From: Fructobacillus cardui
Lineage (GTDB): Bacteria; Bacillota; Bacilli; Lactobacillales; Lactobacillaceae
Assembly (NCBI RefSeq): GCF_023218935.1
Contig: NZ_JAJIAL010000008.1
Length of the DNA stretch: 64,000 nucleotides
Direction: 5' to 3' (one strand)
Part shown: one piece after another, positions 24,175 to 32,852 of the stretch
Layout: each line of letters opens with the position of its first letter
How positions within the stretch are numbered: the first letter of the stretch is position 1
Program-made: the position numbers and the translations under genes
The notes under the pieces: generated by a model
What the model saw: only the letters and a program-made list of their open reading frames with translations
Told to the model about the DNA's origin: nothing
Databases searched by the model: none

Positions 24175-24504
24175 ATGAAAGCTCGTAAACTTAACCATAA
24201 AGAAATCCCCGCACAAGACCCCAACCGTGCCTTTCGTTTTTGGCGCGACGTCTTCGACCTCCCTCAAAGTGGCGCTCAAACTGACCGTATCTTAGTTGTT
24301 GATCACGACGACCTTACTTTTGTTCAGGGCCAACCGCGAGCTGATTTTGAACTCTTAGTACGTGATCACCTCCCTGAATTAAAAAAACACTTAGCCAATA
24401 ATTTCGTTGCCATCGAAAAGGAAAAAGAACGTTTTAACAATAAGGTCGCAGTCACAGTCAAGGACTCCGAGGGTAATACCGTGGTGATTGAAGCCAACGC
24501 CTGA
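24175..24504 (+). CDS. VOC-superfamily-like small protein
   Basis: A 109-residue cytoplasmic protein. The N-terminus HKEIPAQDPNRAFRFWRDVFDLP resembles the first beta-alpha unit of glyoxalase/bleomycin-resistance (VOC) proteins, in which the helix reads A..FW.d.fgLp, and the end (VAVTVKDSEGNTVVIEANA) resembles the last VOC strand with the metal-binding Glu. The middle is short, so it may be a reduced single-module VOC protein. Substrate unknown. GGAGAATC lies about 11 bases before the ATG. It contains one CTGATTTT octamer. It is followed by the tRNA-Lys gene. Confidence 0.65.
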   Translation: MKARKLNHKEIPAQDPNRAFRFWRDVFDLPQSGAQTDRILVVDHDDLTFVQGQPRADFELLVRDHLPELKKHLANNFVAIEKEKERFNNKVAVTVKDSEGNTVVIEANA

Positions 24505-24622
24505 TGTAACATCAACGAACTCACTAAAAAATTATTGAAAATATCCATTTATTTTTGCCAAAAAGCTTGCTCAACTGCCACAACCGTGATATACTATTTT
24601 TTGTTGTTTAAGACAACTCCAT

Positions 24623-24695
24623 GGTTAGTTAGCTCAGTTGGTAGAGCAACGGACTCTTAATCCGTGGGTCCAGGGTTCGAGCCCCTGACTGACCA
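24623..24695 (+). tRNA. tRNA-Lys (anticodon CTT)
   Basis: A complete 73-base cloverleaf: acceptor GGTTAGT/ACTGACC, D-loop AGCTCAGTTGGTAGAGC, anticodon arm CGGACTCTTAATCCG with anticodon CTT, T-arm with GGTTCGAGCCCC. The 3' CCA is not encoded. It is a single tRNA gene, not part of a cluster. Confidence 0.97.
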
Positions 24696-24702
24696 CTACA
24701 GT

Positions 24703-24733
24703 AATCCTTGAGGAATTCCTCAAGGATTTTTTT
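24703..24733 (+). terminator. Terminator of the tRNA gene
   Basis: AATCCTTGAGG and CCTCAAGGATT followed by Ts, 8 bases after the tRNA. A perfect stem. Confidence 0.92.
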
Positions 24734-24781
24734 GTGTTTTAAAGATTGTTTACTTAGCCTGATTTTTTAAATCAAGCATCA

Positions 24782-24822
24782 AAAAAAGCTAATGACGCCA
24801 TCTCTGGTTTCATTAGCTTTTT
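24782..24822. terminator. Terminator of the NlpC/P60-type hydrolase gene
   Basis: AAAAAGCTAATGA pairs with TCATTAGCTTTTT, with A and T runs on either side, just after the stop of the minus-strand hydrolase gene. Confidence 0.88.
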
Positions 24823-24828
24823 AACTGC

Positions 24829-26442
24829 TTATACCTGTCGGTAAACATAGTATGCCAGGCTACCGCCATTGGCGTTTGCTGTGTAATTATAGGCTGCGTC
24901 ATAATTCCATTCTTGAACAGCCGTACCCGTTTGGCCACCCGTTACGTAGTTAACAGAAATGGCGCGGGCATTTGGATCGTTTGAGACAATAATTTGAACG
25001 TGACCAGCAGATCCACCTGAGGCACCTTGCTGACCCCAAATAACGATATCACCACGTTGTGCATCCCATGGTGTGTTTGTTGAAATCAGTTGATAACCAT
25101 TCTGTTCCAAATAACCGTGCAAAGAGTCCGTATTGTACAAGTAAGCGGGCTTTGATGCACCAGCCTCATACAGGGCTTCTGTCATCGCACCAGAACAATC
25201 CGCCGTGCCATCGGCACCATTACGCGATCCCGTCATGGAATAAGTCAACTTTCCCTGATGGTCATAGAACCAATTAATCACCTGATCCGTGTTGACCTTA
25301 TTCGTAGTAGCAGTCGGCTGTACTGCTACGCTTGTTGAAGCTGGGGCCTGTGAAGCAGCTGCCTGTGACGTTACTTCTTGAGAAACCGGTGCCTCTGAAA
25401 CGACAGCCTGTGAGGCAGGCGATTGGGATGCCACTGCTTGTGAAGCGGGCTCTTGAGAAGCAGCAGCCTGCGATGTAGCTACTTCAGAATTAGTAGCCTG
25501 TGAAGTTGCCGCCTGAGAGGTAACTGCGTCTGAATTGGCTACTTGCGAAGTACCGGCCTGTGAAACAGTAGCCTGCGAGCTAGGTGACTGTGAAGATGTA
25601 GCTTGCGCCTGACTCAAGGACTGCGTCTGTGAGTACAAATCAGCTGACTGTGAACCAGCTACTTGAGTGGCATTTTGCTCCATTGCATAGGTCTTGTCAG
25701 TATTTGCCTGTTGTGCACCAGCACTCGAACCAGAAATGGGCGATGCTTGACTAGCTTGGCTTTGGTTGACATTTGCCGCCATTGACTGAGCTGTGGCCTG
25801 CGAACTAGTCACCGACAAAGATTGACTCTGAGCAACCGATTGGGCAGCGGCCGTCGTTGCTGCCTGGCTACCCGTTTGACTTCCCTGGCTAATCGCTTGT
25901 GAAATGGCCTGTGAATCGGCTGCCACCTGAGCAGAATCAGTCGTTGGTGCGCCCCTTTGCATCAACACCAAATTCGGCTGACTCGTTTGACTCTGACTTA
26001 CCTGCACAGCTCCAGCAGACAGCAAGACACCAGTATTTTTAAGCTTTTGAATCACTTGAGCCTGGTCACCCAAGCGATATCCTGAAATCAATAGTCCTTG
26101 GTCATCCAAGCCCAACTGCTGGGCTGCTTGTTCTGTGCTAAGACCATAAGCCTGGGCAATCACACCCAAGGTGTCCCCCCACTGTGTCGCATAGCCATGA
26201 ATATTTTGTCCTTGACCTTGCTTGGCAATGGCAGCCTTTACCTGGTCAAGCGAATTTGCTTGCCATTGGCTTTGTTGGTCAACTTGGGATTGTGCCTGCC
26301 CCTGAACTTGATCAGCACTGGCTGTTTGATTTTGATTCAACACGGTCGCCCCAAAAACAGCCCCCGTTGCTGCTAATGTCGTCGCACCGGCTGTAAACAT
26401 TAATCGGTGCCTAGGGTGATTATCTTGATTATTGTGCATCAT
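24829..26442 (-). CDS. Secreted cell-wall hydrolase with LysM-like and NlpC/P60-type domains
   Basis: A 537-residue exported protein. A signal peptide spans residues 1-43 (RHRLMFTAGATTLAATGAVF, cleavage after TASA). Residues 80-112 (HGYATQWGDTLGVIAQAYGL) look like a LysM repeat for wall binding. Residues 150-370 are a low-complexity linker of Ser, Gln and Ala with many ATSQA/ASQA steps. The C-terminal 160 residues form a peptidoglycan amidohydrolase domain of the phage-lysin type: catalytic Cys in GTADCSGAMTEALYEAG, His in SAGHVQIIV, and GDIVIWGQQG. It probably cleaves peptide stems or cross-bridges during cell separation. The ATG follows GGAGG. Upstream is a 328-base gap with a long untranslated region. 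Confidence 0.88.
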   Translation of the reverse strand: MMHNNQDNHPRHRLMFTAGATTLAATGAVFGATVLNQNQTASADQVQGQAQSQVDQQSQWQANSLDQVKAAIAKQGQGQNIHGYATQWGDTLGVIAQAYGLSTEQAAQQLGLDDQGLLISGYRLGDQAQVIQKLKNTGVLLSAGAVQVSQSQTSQPNLVLMQRGAPTTDSAQVAADSQAISQAISQGSQTGSQAATTAAAQSVAQSQSLSVTSSQATAQSMAANVNQSQASQASPISGSSAGAQQANTDKTYAMEQNATQVAGSQSADLYSQTQSLSQAQATSSQSPSSQATVSQAGTSQVANSDAVTSQAATSQATNSEVATSQAAASQEPASQAVASQSPASQAVVSEAPVSQEVTSQAAASQAPASTSVAVQPTATTNKVNTDQVINWFYDHQGKLTYSMTGSRNGADGTADCSGAMTEALYEAGASKPAYLYNTDSLHGYLEQNGYQLISTNTPWDAQRGDIVIWGQQGASGGSAGHVQIIVSNDPNARAISVNYVTGGQTGTAVQEWNYDAAYNYTANANGGSLAYYVYRQV

Positions 26443-26730
26443 GGTTGGTTACCTCCGCTTTCTTAATTGCAATATTTTGAACGTAGCAAACTAAACCGAA
26501 CGTAATCATTTCGTCCATCTTTTCGATAGTTTTAAAATCAGACTGGATAGCTGACTCCAAAAAATTTAGTTATCCCCAAAGAAAAAAATTAACCCGACTA
26601 CGTCATAACCCCTCTCCGATTCTATTTTACAACATTAGCCTCGAAATTGTTACAGTAGCAGGTCAAAAAAGGCAACCTTGTCAAAATCAAGCAAAAAATT
26701 TTGTTTTGATAACCAAATCAACAACAGACA
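26443..26730 (-). other. Long upstream region of the wall-hydrolase gene
   Basis: No gene is visible. Minus-strand sequence has TAAAAT at about 26630 and a TTGACA further upstream, so the transcript may have a leader of up to about 190 bases. It includes a minimal start-stop frame ATG-ACG-TAG behind AGAGGGG near 26600. No riboswitch family was recognised. Confidence 0.3.
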
Positions 26731-26766
26731 AAAAAGCTTCCGCCTCTGTCTTAGTAGCGAAAACTT
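26731..26766 (-). terminator. Terminator of the ferredoxin-NADP reductase gene
   Basis: On the minus strand AAGTTTTCGC pairs with GCGGAAGCTT (with G-U pairs) and is followed by a T run. Confidence 0.8.
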
Positions 26767-26770
26767 TCCT

Positions 26771-27766
26771 TTACAAATTCATGGAAGATGAATGACCAGG
26801 ACCACCTCGGTCAGGGTCAATGGCAGCAATCGCTGCGTTCACCGCCGCCGGCGCTTGACCAAAGCCAGTGGCAATTAAATCAACATGATTCGGATAAGAT
26901 GAAGCATCTCCAATGGCAAAGAGAGCAGGTTGCTTCGTTTTCATCTGGTCAGTCACAACGATGCCAGCTGAATCCCAATCAAGATCAACTTGCCAACCTG
27001 TATCTGATTGTCCCTTTGTTAAGAACCCATACTGAACGAGAAGGTTATCCACAACTAACTCTTCTTGCTGATTTTTATCCTTAACGTGTTGCAGAGCCAA
27101 TTCTAGTCGGCCATCAGCCGTTTTTTGAGCGCTTTTAACTTTTTTGGGTGTTTTTTTAATCACCTTAGTTTTCTCTAAAGCCAATACAGCCTGTTCCAAA
27201 GCCCGGAATTGGTCCCGGCGATGAATCAGATAAGTCCTCTTAGCAATCGAGTCTAGTTGCTCCGCTAAATCAACTGCCGAGTCACCACCACCAAGAACTG
27301 CGACCTCCTGATTTTGATATAGTGAAAGGTCTGGGGCAAAATAAGACAGGCCATGCCCTTCCAGTTCAGCCTCGTTGTTAATTTGCAACCGGCGGGGCTC
27401 AAAGGCACCCTTCCCAGTGGCTAAAACCACTGAACGGCCAGTCACGCTTGTTTGCCCGTCATTAATAGCGATTTGCCAGTTATCACCAACACGGACCATA
27501 TCCGTTACTTTGGCTTCCGTCTGGACATCGACCGGAAACTTAGCCAACTGTTTTTTGAGGCGGTCAATCAATTCGCGACCAGAAACCCCTGGTAACCCCG
27601 CAACGTCCCAAATTTTTTTATCGGGATAAAGCGTTTGCACCTGGCCGCCAAGGTCCGTCAACGCTTCTAATAAAAGCACCTTGGTATTGCGCAAGCCAGC
27701 ATAGAAGGCAGCAAAGAGGCCTACCGGACCACCACCAACAATAATAATATCGTACGTTTTTTCCAT
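26771..27766 (-). CDS. Thioredoxin-reductase-like ferredoxin-NADP(+) reductase
   Basis: Flavoenzyme of the YumC type, 331 residues from MEKTYDIIIVGGG at 27766. Two Rossmann folds are visible: the FAD site IIIVGGGPVGLFAAFYAG (residues 6-23) and the NADPH site VAVLGGGDSAVDLAEQL near residue 155. The redox CxxC of thioredoxin reductase is absent, which separates it from TrxB. The C-terminal motif LFAIGDASSYPNHVDLIATGFGQA (split as LFAIGDASSYPNH and VDLIATGFGQA) is the FAD ribityl contact of the FNR group. It would reduce ferredoxin or flavodoxin with NADPH. The frame extends upstream to 27877 but overlaps the divergent promoter. The ribosome site is weak (AAAGCGAG). Confidence 0.88.
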   Translation of the reverse strand: MEKTYDIIIVGGGPVGLFAAFYAGLRNTKVLLLEALTDLGGQVQTLYPDKKIWDVAGLPGVSGRELIDRLKKQLAKFPVDVQTEAKVTDMVRVGDNWQIAINDGQTSVTGRSVVLATGKGAFEPRRLQINNEAELEGHGLSYFAPDLSLYQNQEVAVLGGGDSAVDLAEQLDSIAKRTYLIHRRDQFRALEQAVLALEKTKVIKKTPKKVKSAQKTADGRLELALQHVKDKNQQEELVVDNLLVQYGFLTKGQSDTGWQVDLDWDSAGIVVTDQMKTKQPALFAIGDASSYPNHVDLIATGFGQAPAAVNAAIAAIDPDRGGPGHSSSMNL

Positions 27767-27842
27767 TTCGACTCGCTTTCTTCGTGTTTTACCTAACAAT
27801 TTTGCTATAATAAAGTGTACCCAAACTAAAGGAGAATGCGCA

Positions 27843-28799
27843 ATGTCTCGCAAAAAAATGATTTTAGATCTCGACACTGGTATCGATGATGCCTTGGCCC
27901 TGGCTTACGCCATCGGTCATGATGACATCGACTTGATTGGGATTATTGCCACCTATGGCAATGCCCTGACCAATGTCACGGCCAAGAATTCACTTGACCT
28001 CTTAGACCTCTTAGGCGCCCATGACGTTCCCGTTTTCATTGGTGAATCACATTCATCAACCACCACTGATTTCACCGTTATGCCAATCTCACAGGCCATT
28101 CACGGCCAAAACGGTATCGGCGATGTTGAAGTGGCGGCCTCAACGCGGTCCGTTGACAGCCAAAATGGTATCGACTTCTTGATTGAAGCCGCTCACCAGT
28201 ACAAAGACGAACTGATTTACCTGCCAACTGGTCCCTTAACGAACCTGGCCAAGGCCCTTGAAAAGGACCCAAGCATCGCTAAGTTAATCGGTCAAACGAC
28301 TTTAATGGGTGGTGCCTTGACGGTTCCTGGAAACGTGACGCCATTTACGGAAGCCAACATTCACCAAGACCCCGAAGCCGCCGACTATGTGTTTAAAAAT
28401 CAGGAAAACCTGACCATGGTTGGCCTCGATGTTACCCTGCGGACGCTTTTGACAAAGAAACATACGCAAGAATGGCGTGACCTTGGCACAACCGCCGGTC
28501 AAAACTATGCCGACATCATGGACTACTACATCGATGCTTATTATAACTTAGATATCGACAAAAAAGGAGCTGCTCTCCACGACCCATTGGCCGTTGCAGT
28601 TGCCGTCGACCCAAGCTACGTCACCACTTTGGACTTAAACATGCAGGTCACTTACGACCAAGAATCAGGCGACTACGGCCGCACAATTGGCGACAAGGCC
28701 AAGCTTTTGGAACCAACGATTTCAAAGGCTGCCGTCCTAGTTGATCAAGACCGCTTTGTCTCTGATTTTCAGCAGATGATGCTCAAGGTGCTTGCCTAA
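27843..28799 (+). CDS. Inosine/uridine-preferring nucleoside hydrolase
   Basis: N-ribosidase that splits nucleosides to base and ribose. The 318-residue protein begins with the calcium-binding signature ILDLDTGIDDALALAYA (residues 7-23), followed by GIIATYGNAL. Later family motifs are TLMGGALTVPGNVTPFTEANI and LHDPLAVAVAVDP. Substrate preference (purine or pyrimidine) cannot be set from sequence alone. AAAGGAG lies 9 bases before the ATG, and TGCTATAAT at about 27802 is an extended -10 box. The ribose released could feed RbsK, which is also in this window. A strong terminator follows. Confidence 0.93.
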   Translation: MSRKKMILDLDTGIDDALALAYAIGHDDIDLIGIIATYGNALTNVTAKNSLDLLDLLGAHDVPVFIGESHSSTTTDFTVMPISQAIHGQNGIGDVEVAASTRSVDSQNGIDFLIEAAHQYKDELIYLPTGPLTNLAKALEKDPSIAKLIGQTTLMGGALTVPGNVTPFTEANIHQDPEAADYVFKNQENLTMVGLDVTLRTLLTKKHTQEWRDLGTTAGQNYADIMDYYIDAYYNLDIDKKGAALHDPLAVAVAVDPSYVTTLDLNMQVTYDQESGDYGRTIGDKAKLLEPTISKAAVLVDQDRFVSDFQQMMLKVLA

Positions 28800-28815
28800 C
28801 ATTTTCTTACTAAAC

Positions 28816-28867
28816 AAAAAGACTTAACCAGTGACAAGCCTAGCAGCCACTTGGTTAAGTCTTTTTT
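28816..28867 (+). terminator. Terminator of the nucleoside hydrolase gene
   Basis: AAAAAGACTTAACCA pairs with TGGTTAAGTCTTTTTT around a loop of about 20 bases. Confidence 0.92.
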
Positions 28868-28938
28868 GCTGTGATTTTAACTGGTTCAGGTTTTTTGGGG
28901 CATGAGCCGCGCTTAGTCTAGCCACCTCACCTGATTTT

Positions 28939-29586
28939 TTAATCCTTGTCAGCAGCCAATTCTGCTAATTTCTGGTCAACTAAGGCCAAAACCTTTTCCT
29001 GAGCCGCAGCGTCCTCAACAAAGTTCAGCTCATCACCGTTAATCTGGAGCTTTGGTGAGCGGTCGTACTGATCAAACCAAGCATCGTAGCGGGCGTTCAA
29101 GTCCGCATAGTATTGGTACAAGTCCGGGTCCTGCTCAATTTGCTCATATGGACGGCCACGCTTCTTAATGCGAGCCAACATGGTGTCCAAAGAAACACGA
29201 ACATGGATTAGTAAGTCCGGTGTCTTGGTCTTGTTTTCCTCTGAAACTTCTTCCAAAACGTTGTTGACCAAATCCTTATAAATGTCGACTTCGGTCTGTG
29301 TTGCCCGGCCCAAATCAGCATTGAGCTGGAAAAGTAAGGCATCTTCAAAAATTGACCGATCCAAGACCGCATTCTTCTCTTTTTGCGCTTCGTGAATCTG
29401 GTCCAAACGGGTATTCAAAAAGTAAATTTGGAGCAAGAAGCTGTATTTCTTGGGGTCCTGGTAAAAGAGTGGCAAAATTGGGTTATTATCCACACTCTCA
29501 TAGTAGGCCTGACCACCCAAATGCTTTGCTAAAATCTCTGTTAAACTGGTCTTTCCAGCACCAATTGTCCCGGCTAATACAATCAT
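28939..29586 (-). CDS. Deoxynucleoside kinase
   Basis: Salvage kinase of the dAK/dGK family that phosphorylates deoxynucleosides with ATP. The 215-residue protein has the P-loop AGTIGAGKTSLTEIL at residues 5-19, the DRS motif in AVLDRSIFEDALLF, and the lid region RIKKRGRPYEQIEQD. Many lactobacilli carry two adjacent copies (dak/dgk); here there is one. The ribosome site GAGGAG lies 12 bases from the ATG, a long spacing, and a three-codon frame (ATG-AAC-ATA-TGA) sits between them. I see no clear terminator; a CTGATTTT copy directly follows the stop. Confidence 0.9.
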   Translation of the reverse strand: MIVLAGTIGAGKTSLTEILAKHLGGQAYYESVDNNPILPLFYQDPKKYSFLLQIYFLNTRLDQIHEAQKEKNAVLDRSIFEDALLFQLNADLGRATQTEVDIYKDLVNNVLEEVSEENKTKTPDLLIHVRVSLDTMLARIKKRGRPYEQIEQDPDLYQYYADLNARYDAWFDQYDRSPKLQINGDELNFVEDAAAQEKVLALVDQKLAELAADKD

Positions 29587-29671
29587 ATGTTCATCGTTCT
29601 CCTCATTTATCGCTTTTTTAAGTATAGCAAAATCCCAACGGCAATTCCGCCTTCGTCGTCAACTTTTAACA

Positions 29672-29704
29672 TAAAAAAATCGACCAACATTTTGGTCGAT
29701 TTTT
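29672..29704 (-). terminator. Terminator of htrA
   Basis: AAAATCGACCAAAA/TTGGTCGATTTT hairpin with T run on the minus strand, 29 bases after the htrA stop. Confidence 0.92.
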
Positions 29705-29732
29705 GTTTTGACATCGATAAGCGCCAGACATC

Positions 29733-30866
29733 TTAAGACTGCAAAGTCTGATTTAACTTAAGGGTAACTGTCTTCTTCTCAGTACCACGGTAGTAAGTCA
29801 GCGTTGTCTTATCGCCGACCTTATGCGTATACAATTGTTCACGCAAATCAGCCTGGTTGGCAACTGTCTTACCATCAATACCAACAATCACGTCATACTT
29901 CTTCAGACCCGCCTTATCTGCTGGTGAACCGCTGTTGACCTTGTAGAGGACCACACCACCGTTAACGGTGTTTGGAATCTTCAGCGTTGACTGCTGCTCG
30001 TTAACGGGCACCTGCGACAGGTTAATCATCTGAATTCCCAGTGCCGGCCTTGTCACCTTACCGTCCTTTACCAGCTTATTGACGATATCAACAACCTGGT
30101 CCGAAGGAATCGCAAAACCAATTCCTTCAACCGCTGTGCCGTTTGATGACGATGACAGCTTCATCGAGTTAATTCCAACAACCTGTCCCGCTAAGTTAAT
30201 CAAAGGACCACCGGAGTTTCCGGGATTAATAGCGGCATCGGTTTGAATAACCGTTGAACCACCATAATTTTGGCCGGTATCATCATCCGCTTGAACCAAA
30301 CGCTTCGTGGCCGAAATAATCCCTTCCGTTACAGAGGAAGCATATTGTGATCCCAATGGTGACCCAATCGCCAATACCTGTTGACCAACGGAAATTTTAG
30401 CAGAATCGCCAAAGGAAGCCGTTGAAATCATCGAAGAGTCAGTAATCTTCAAAACGGCCAAATCAGTTAAGGAGTCCTTACCGACCAACTCCGCCGTCAC
30501 CGTCTTATTATCGTTGGTGATCACCTGAAGCTTATCAGCACCGTCAATCACGTGGTTATTGGTCACGATAAAGGCAGAACCTTCAGCCTTTTTATAGACA
30601 AAGCCAGACCCTTCCGATGATTCATTATAAGTGTTACCGCTCTTTTTAAAGTTAATTACTGAGACAACAGAGTTAGCTACCTTGTTGTAAGCATTGGTGG
30701 CCGTATTCTTAGAAGTCATCGTTTTTGTTGTTGTCGCCTTAGTCCGAACCGGACTATGTGTCACTTGGTAATTTTGATAAATCTCTTGTCCAGCTAAAAC
30801 AGCCCCACCACCAATTACACCGGCTAAGGCTCCAGCCAAAATTAAATTCGTTAGGTTCTTTTGCAT
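29733..30866 (-). CDS. htrA: Serine protease HtrA (DegP-like)
   Basis: Membrane-anchored extracellular quality-control protease, 377 residues from the ATG at 30866 behind TTGGAGA. One N-terminal helix (LTNLILAGALAGVIGGGAV) anchors it. The trypsin-like domain has the catalytic triad: His in VTNNHVIDGAD, Asp in SLTDLAVLKI, and Ser in INPGNSGGPLINLAG. A single PDZ domain follows (VVLYKVNSGSPADKAGLKKYD). It is the third gene of walR-walK-htrA; a TATAGT box in the 71-base gap hints at an additional promoter. Confidence 0.95.
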   Translation of the reverse strand: MQKNLTNLILAGALAGVIGGGAVLAGQEIYQNYQVTHSPVRTKATTTKTMTSKNTATNAYNKVANSVVSVINFKKSGNTYNESSEGSGFVYKKAEGSAFIVTNNHVIDGADKLQVITNDNKTVTAELVGKDSLTDLAVLKITDSSMISTASFGDSAKISVGQQVLAIGSPLGSQYASSVTEGIISATKRLVQADDDTGQNYGGSTVIQTDAAINPGNSGGPLINLAGQVVGINSMKLSSSSNGTAVEGIGFAIPSDQVVDIVNKLVKDGKVTRPALGIQMINLSQVPVNEQQSTLKIPNTVNGGVVLYKVNSGSPADKAGLKKYDVIVGIDGKTVANQADLREQLYTHKVGDKTTLTYYRGTEKKTVTLKLNQTLQS

Positions 30867-30937
30867 GGTCGTCTCCAAAATTTGTTAACACCACTATACT
30901 TGAGTGAAATTAAGCAGAAATTAAGGTCACGAAAGAC

Positions 30938-32827
30938 TTAATCTTCATCCCACTGTTTTTCAGTCGATAACAAGTCATCTTGAACGTAGTTAAGGGTCAT
31001 CTTAAAGGTTGACCCTTCATTTTCTTTTGATTCGACCCAGATGTGACCACCAAACTTTTCAACCACTTCCTTAGAAATCGCCAACCCCAGTCCGGTCCCT
31101 CCTTGGGCTCGCGACCGCGATTTATCAACACGGAAGAAACGGTTAAAGACCTTCTTTTGGTCAACGGCAGGGATTCCCAGGCCTTGATCTTGAATACTAA
31201 TCAGCACCTTATCTCTTGATTTTTCCAATGAGACCGTAATGGTGCCACCATCGGGTGAGTACTTAATCGCATTATTCATCAGATTATCAATGACTTGGGT
31301 CATCTTATCGTGGTCAATATCAACCCAGAATTCTTGATCGGTTGGGATATGACGAACAATCTTAATCTTTCGATCCGAATTTAAGTCCTTTGACGGTGAC
31401 AACAGAATCATATCAAAACGGTCCAAAATAAAGTTCAACATGGTATTTAGTTGAACCAACTCGGTCTTAACTTCCATCGTCCCCTGGTCCATCCGTGACA
31501 ACTCAAGCAAATCAGATACCATCCGCGACATCCGGTCCGTTTCGTTTTGAATCACCGTCAAAAATTCGCCAAGAATTTTAGGATCTTCCTTAGCGCCTTC
31601 CTGCAAAGACTCGACGTAGGACGCTACAGTGGTCAACGGTGTTCGCAGTTCGTGAGAAACGTTGGAAACAAAGTCACGGCGGTCCTGATCAATCTTCTTC
31701 TGTTCCGTGATATCATGCAAAATCAGAACCATGGCATTAATCAAGCCAGAAGGATTCTTAATCAAAGAGACCCGAACCTCAATAATCCGCTGACCGACAT
31801 CAACCGTCATCGCTCGTTGTTGCTTAATCAAGTCTCGAACACTTTGGTATTCAGGGAGGTCCAACAGGTCAAAGACCTGCTGACCCAGTGCTGCTTGTTC
31901 GCTGACACCAAGCAACTTGGTTGCTGCCCGATTAATAATCGTCAGTTGCCCATTCGCATTCGTCAGCAAAACCCCATCAGCCATATGATGAAGAATAGAA
32001 TGGAGGCGGTTACGTTCATTGCTAATGATTTCGGTTGATTCCGCAATCCGGTTTGATAACGTATTGACCGAATGGGCCAATTGCGAAATCTCATCCGAAC
32101 CAGAAATTGTGTTAACCATCGAATAATCACCAGCCGCAATCCGGGCTGTCTGCTTATTGATGATTTCAATTGGGCGCGTCAACGTCCGAGATAGAATAAA
32201 GGCCAAATAAACTGAAGCCACAAGTGTTAGCAAGCCGGCCAATAAAAACAAGAACAAGATTTGGCGAGCATTGGCGTAAACCTTCTCTAGGCTAGCATAA
32301 ACTACCACAATCCCAACAATCTTCTCGCCTGCTTTACTTGGAGTATTAGTACCGTTAGCATACAGCTGCCGAGTTACCACCGCCTGTTGGCCGTTCCCTT
32401 GGTCGCGGTCCTGGGTACGAATTTTAAGGTATGAATTCCCACCAGCTAAGGCACTTTCACTATTAGAATCAATTTTTTTGGGCAATAGCGACTTCTTTGT
32501 CGACTGGCTGGAAACTAAATTGCCGGATTTATCATAGACTAAGACGTTTTCGACAAGGTTCGAATCAAAGTCCCTGACCGATGTATCCACTTTAGCCTGG
32601 TTAACCTTACCAGTTTCAGTGTCCAGTCCTTCAACAATTTTCTTGGTCACATAGGTTGGCATTGTCAGCTCTGCTTCACTAGCAATGAGGTCATGCTGCT
32701 CGATTTGATGGACAAAGAAAACTCCAAACGACTCTAAAATAACAATTAAAAAAAGGACAAAGACAAACGTTATCCGGAATCGAATCGATTGTAAGAGTTT
32801 AACAATGACTTTCATAATTCCTGACAA
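30938..32827 (-). CDS. walK: Cell-wall sensor histidine kinase WalK
   Basis: Membrane kinase that pairs with WalR to control wall turnover. The 629-residue protein has a first helix at residues 18-38, an extracellular dCache-like domain of about 150 residues, a second helix at 192-212 (ILFLFLLAGLLTLVASVYLA), a HAMP domain, a PAS domain (ILHHMADGVLLTNANGQLTI), the HisKA box with the phospho-His in SNVSHELRTPLTT, and the ATPase boxes NLMNNAIKYSP, DQGLGIP and GTGLGLAI. The start is ambiguous: a TTG at 32827 has GGACGG at good spacing, while an ATG at 32815 has only AGGA at short spacing. It starts 25 bases after walR. Confidence 0.95.
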   Translation of the reverse strand: MSGIMKVIVKLLQSIRFRITFVFVLFLIVILESFGVFFVHQIEQHDLIASEAELTMPTYVTKKIVEGLDTETGKVNQAKVDTSVRDFDSNLVENVLVYDKSGNLVSSQSTKKSLLPKKIDSNSESALAGGNSYLKIRTQDRDQGNGQQAVVTRQLYANGTNTPSKAGEKIVGIVVVYASLEKVYANARQILFLFLLAGLLTLVASVYLAFILSRTLTRPIEIINKQTARIAAGDYSMVNTISGSDEISQLAHSVNTLSNRIAESTEIISNERNRLHSILHHMADGVLLTNANGQLTIINRAATKLLGVSEQAALGQQVFDLLDLPEYQSVRDLIKQQRAMTVDVGQRIIEVRVSLIKNPSGLINAMVLILHDITEQKKIDQDRRDFVSNVSHELRTPLTTVASYVESLQEGAKEDPKILGEFLTVIQNETDRMSRMVSDLLELSRMDQGTMEVKTELVQLNTMLNFILDRFDMILLSPSKDLNSDRKIKIVRHIPTDQEFWVDIDHDKMTQVIDNLMNNAIKYSPDGGTITVSLEKSRDKVLISIQDQGLGIPAVDQKKVFNRFFRVDKSRSRAQGGTGLGLAISKEVVEKFGGHIWVESKENEGSTFKMTLNYVQDDLLSTEKQWDED

Positions 32828-32852
32828 CGAGTGCCCGTCCTTTCATAGTCTT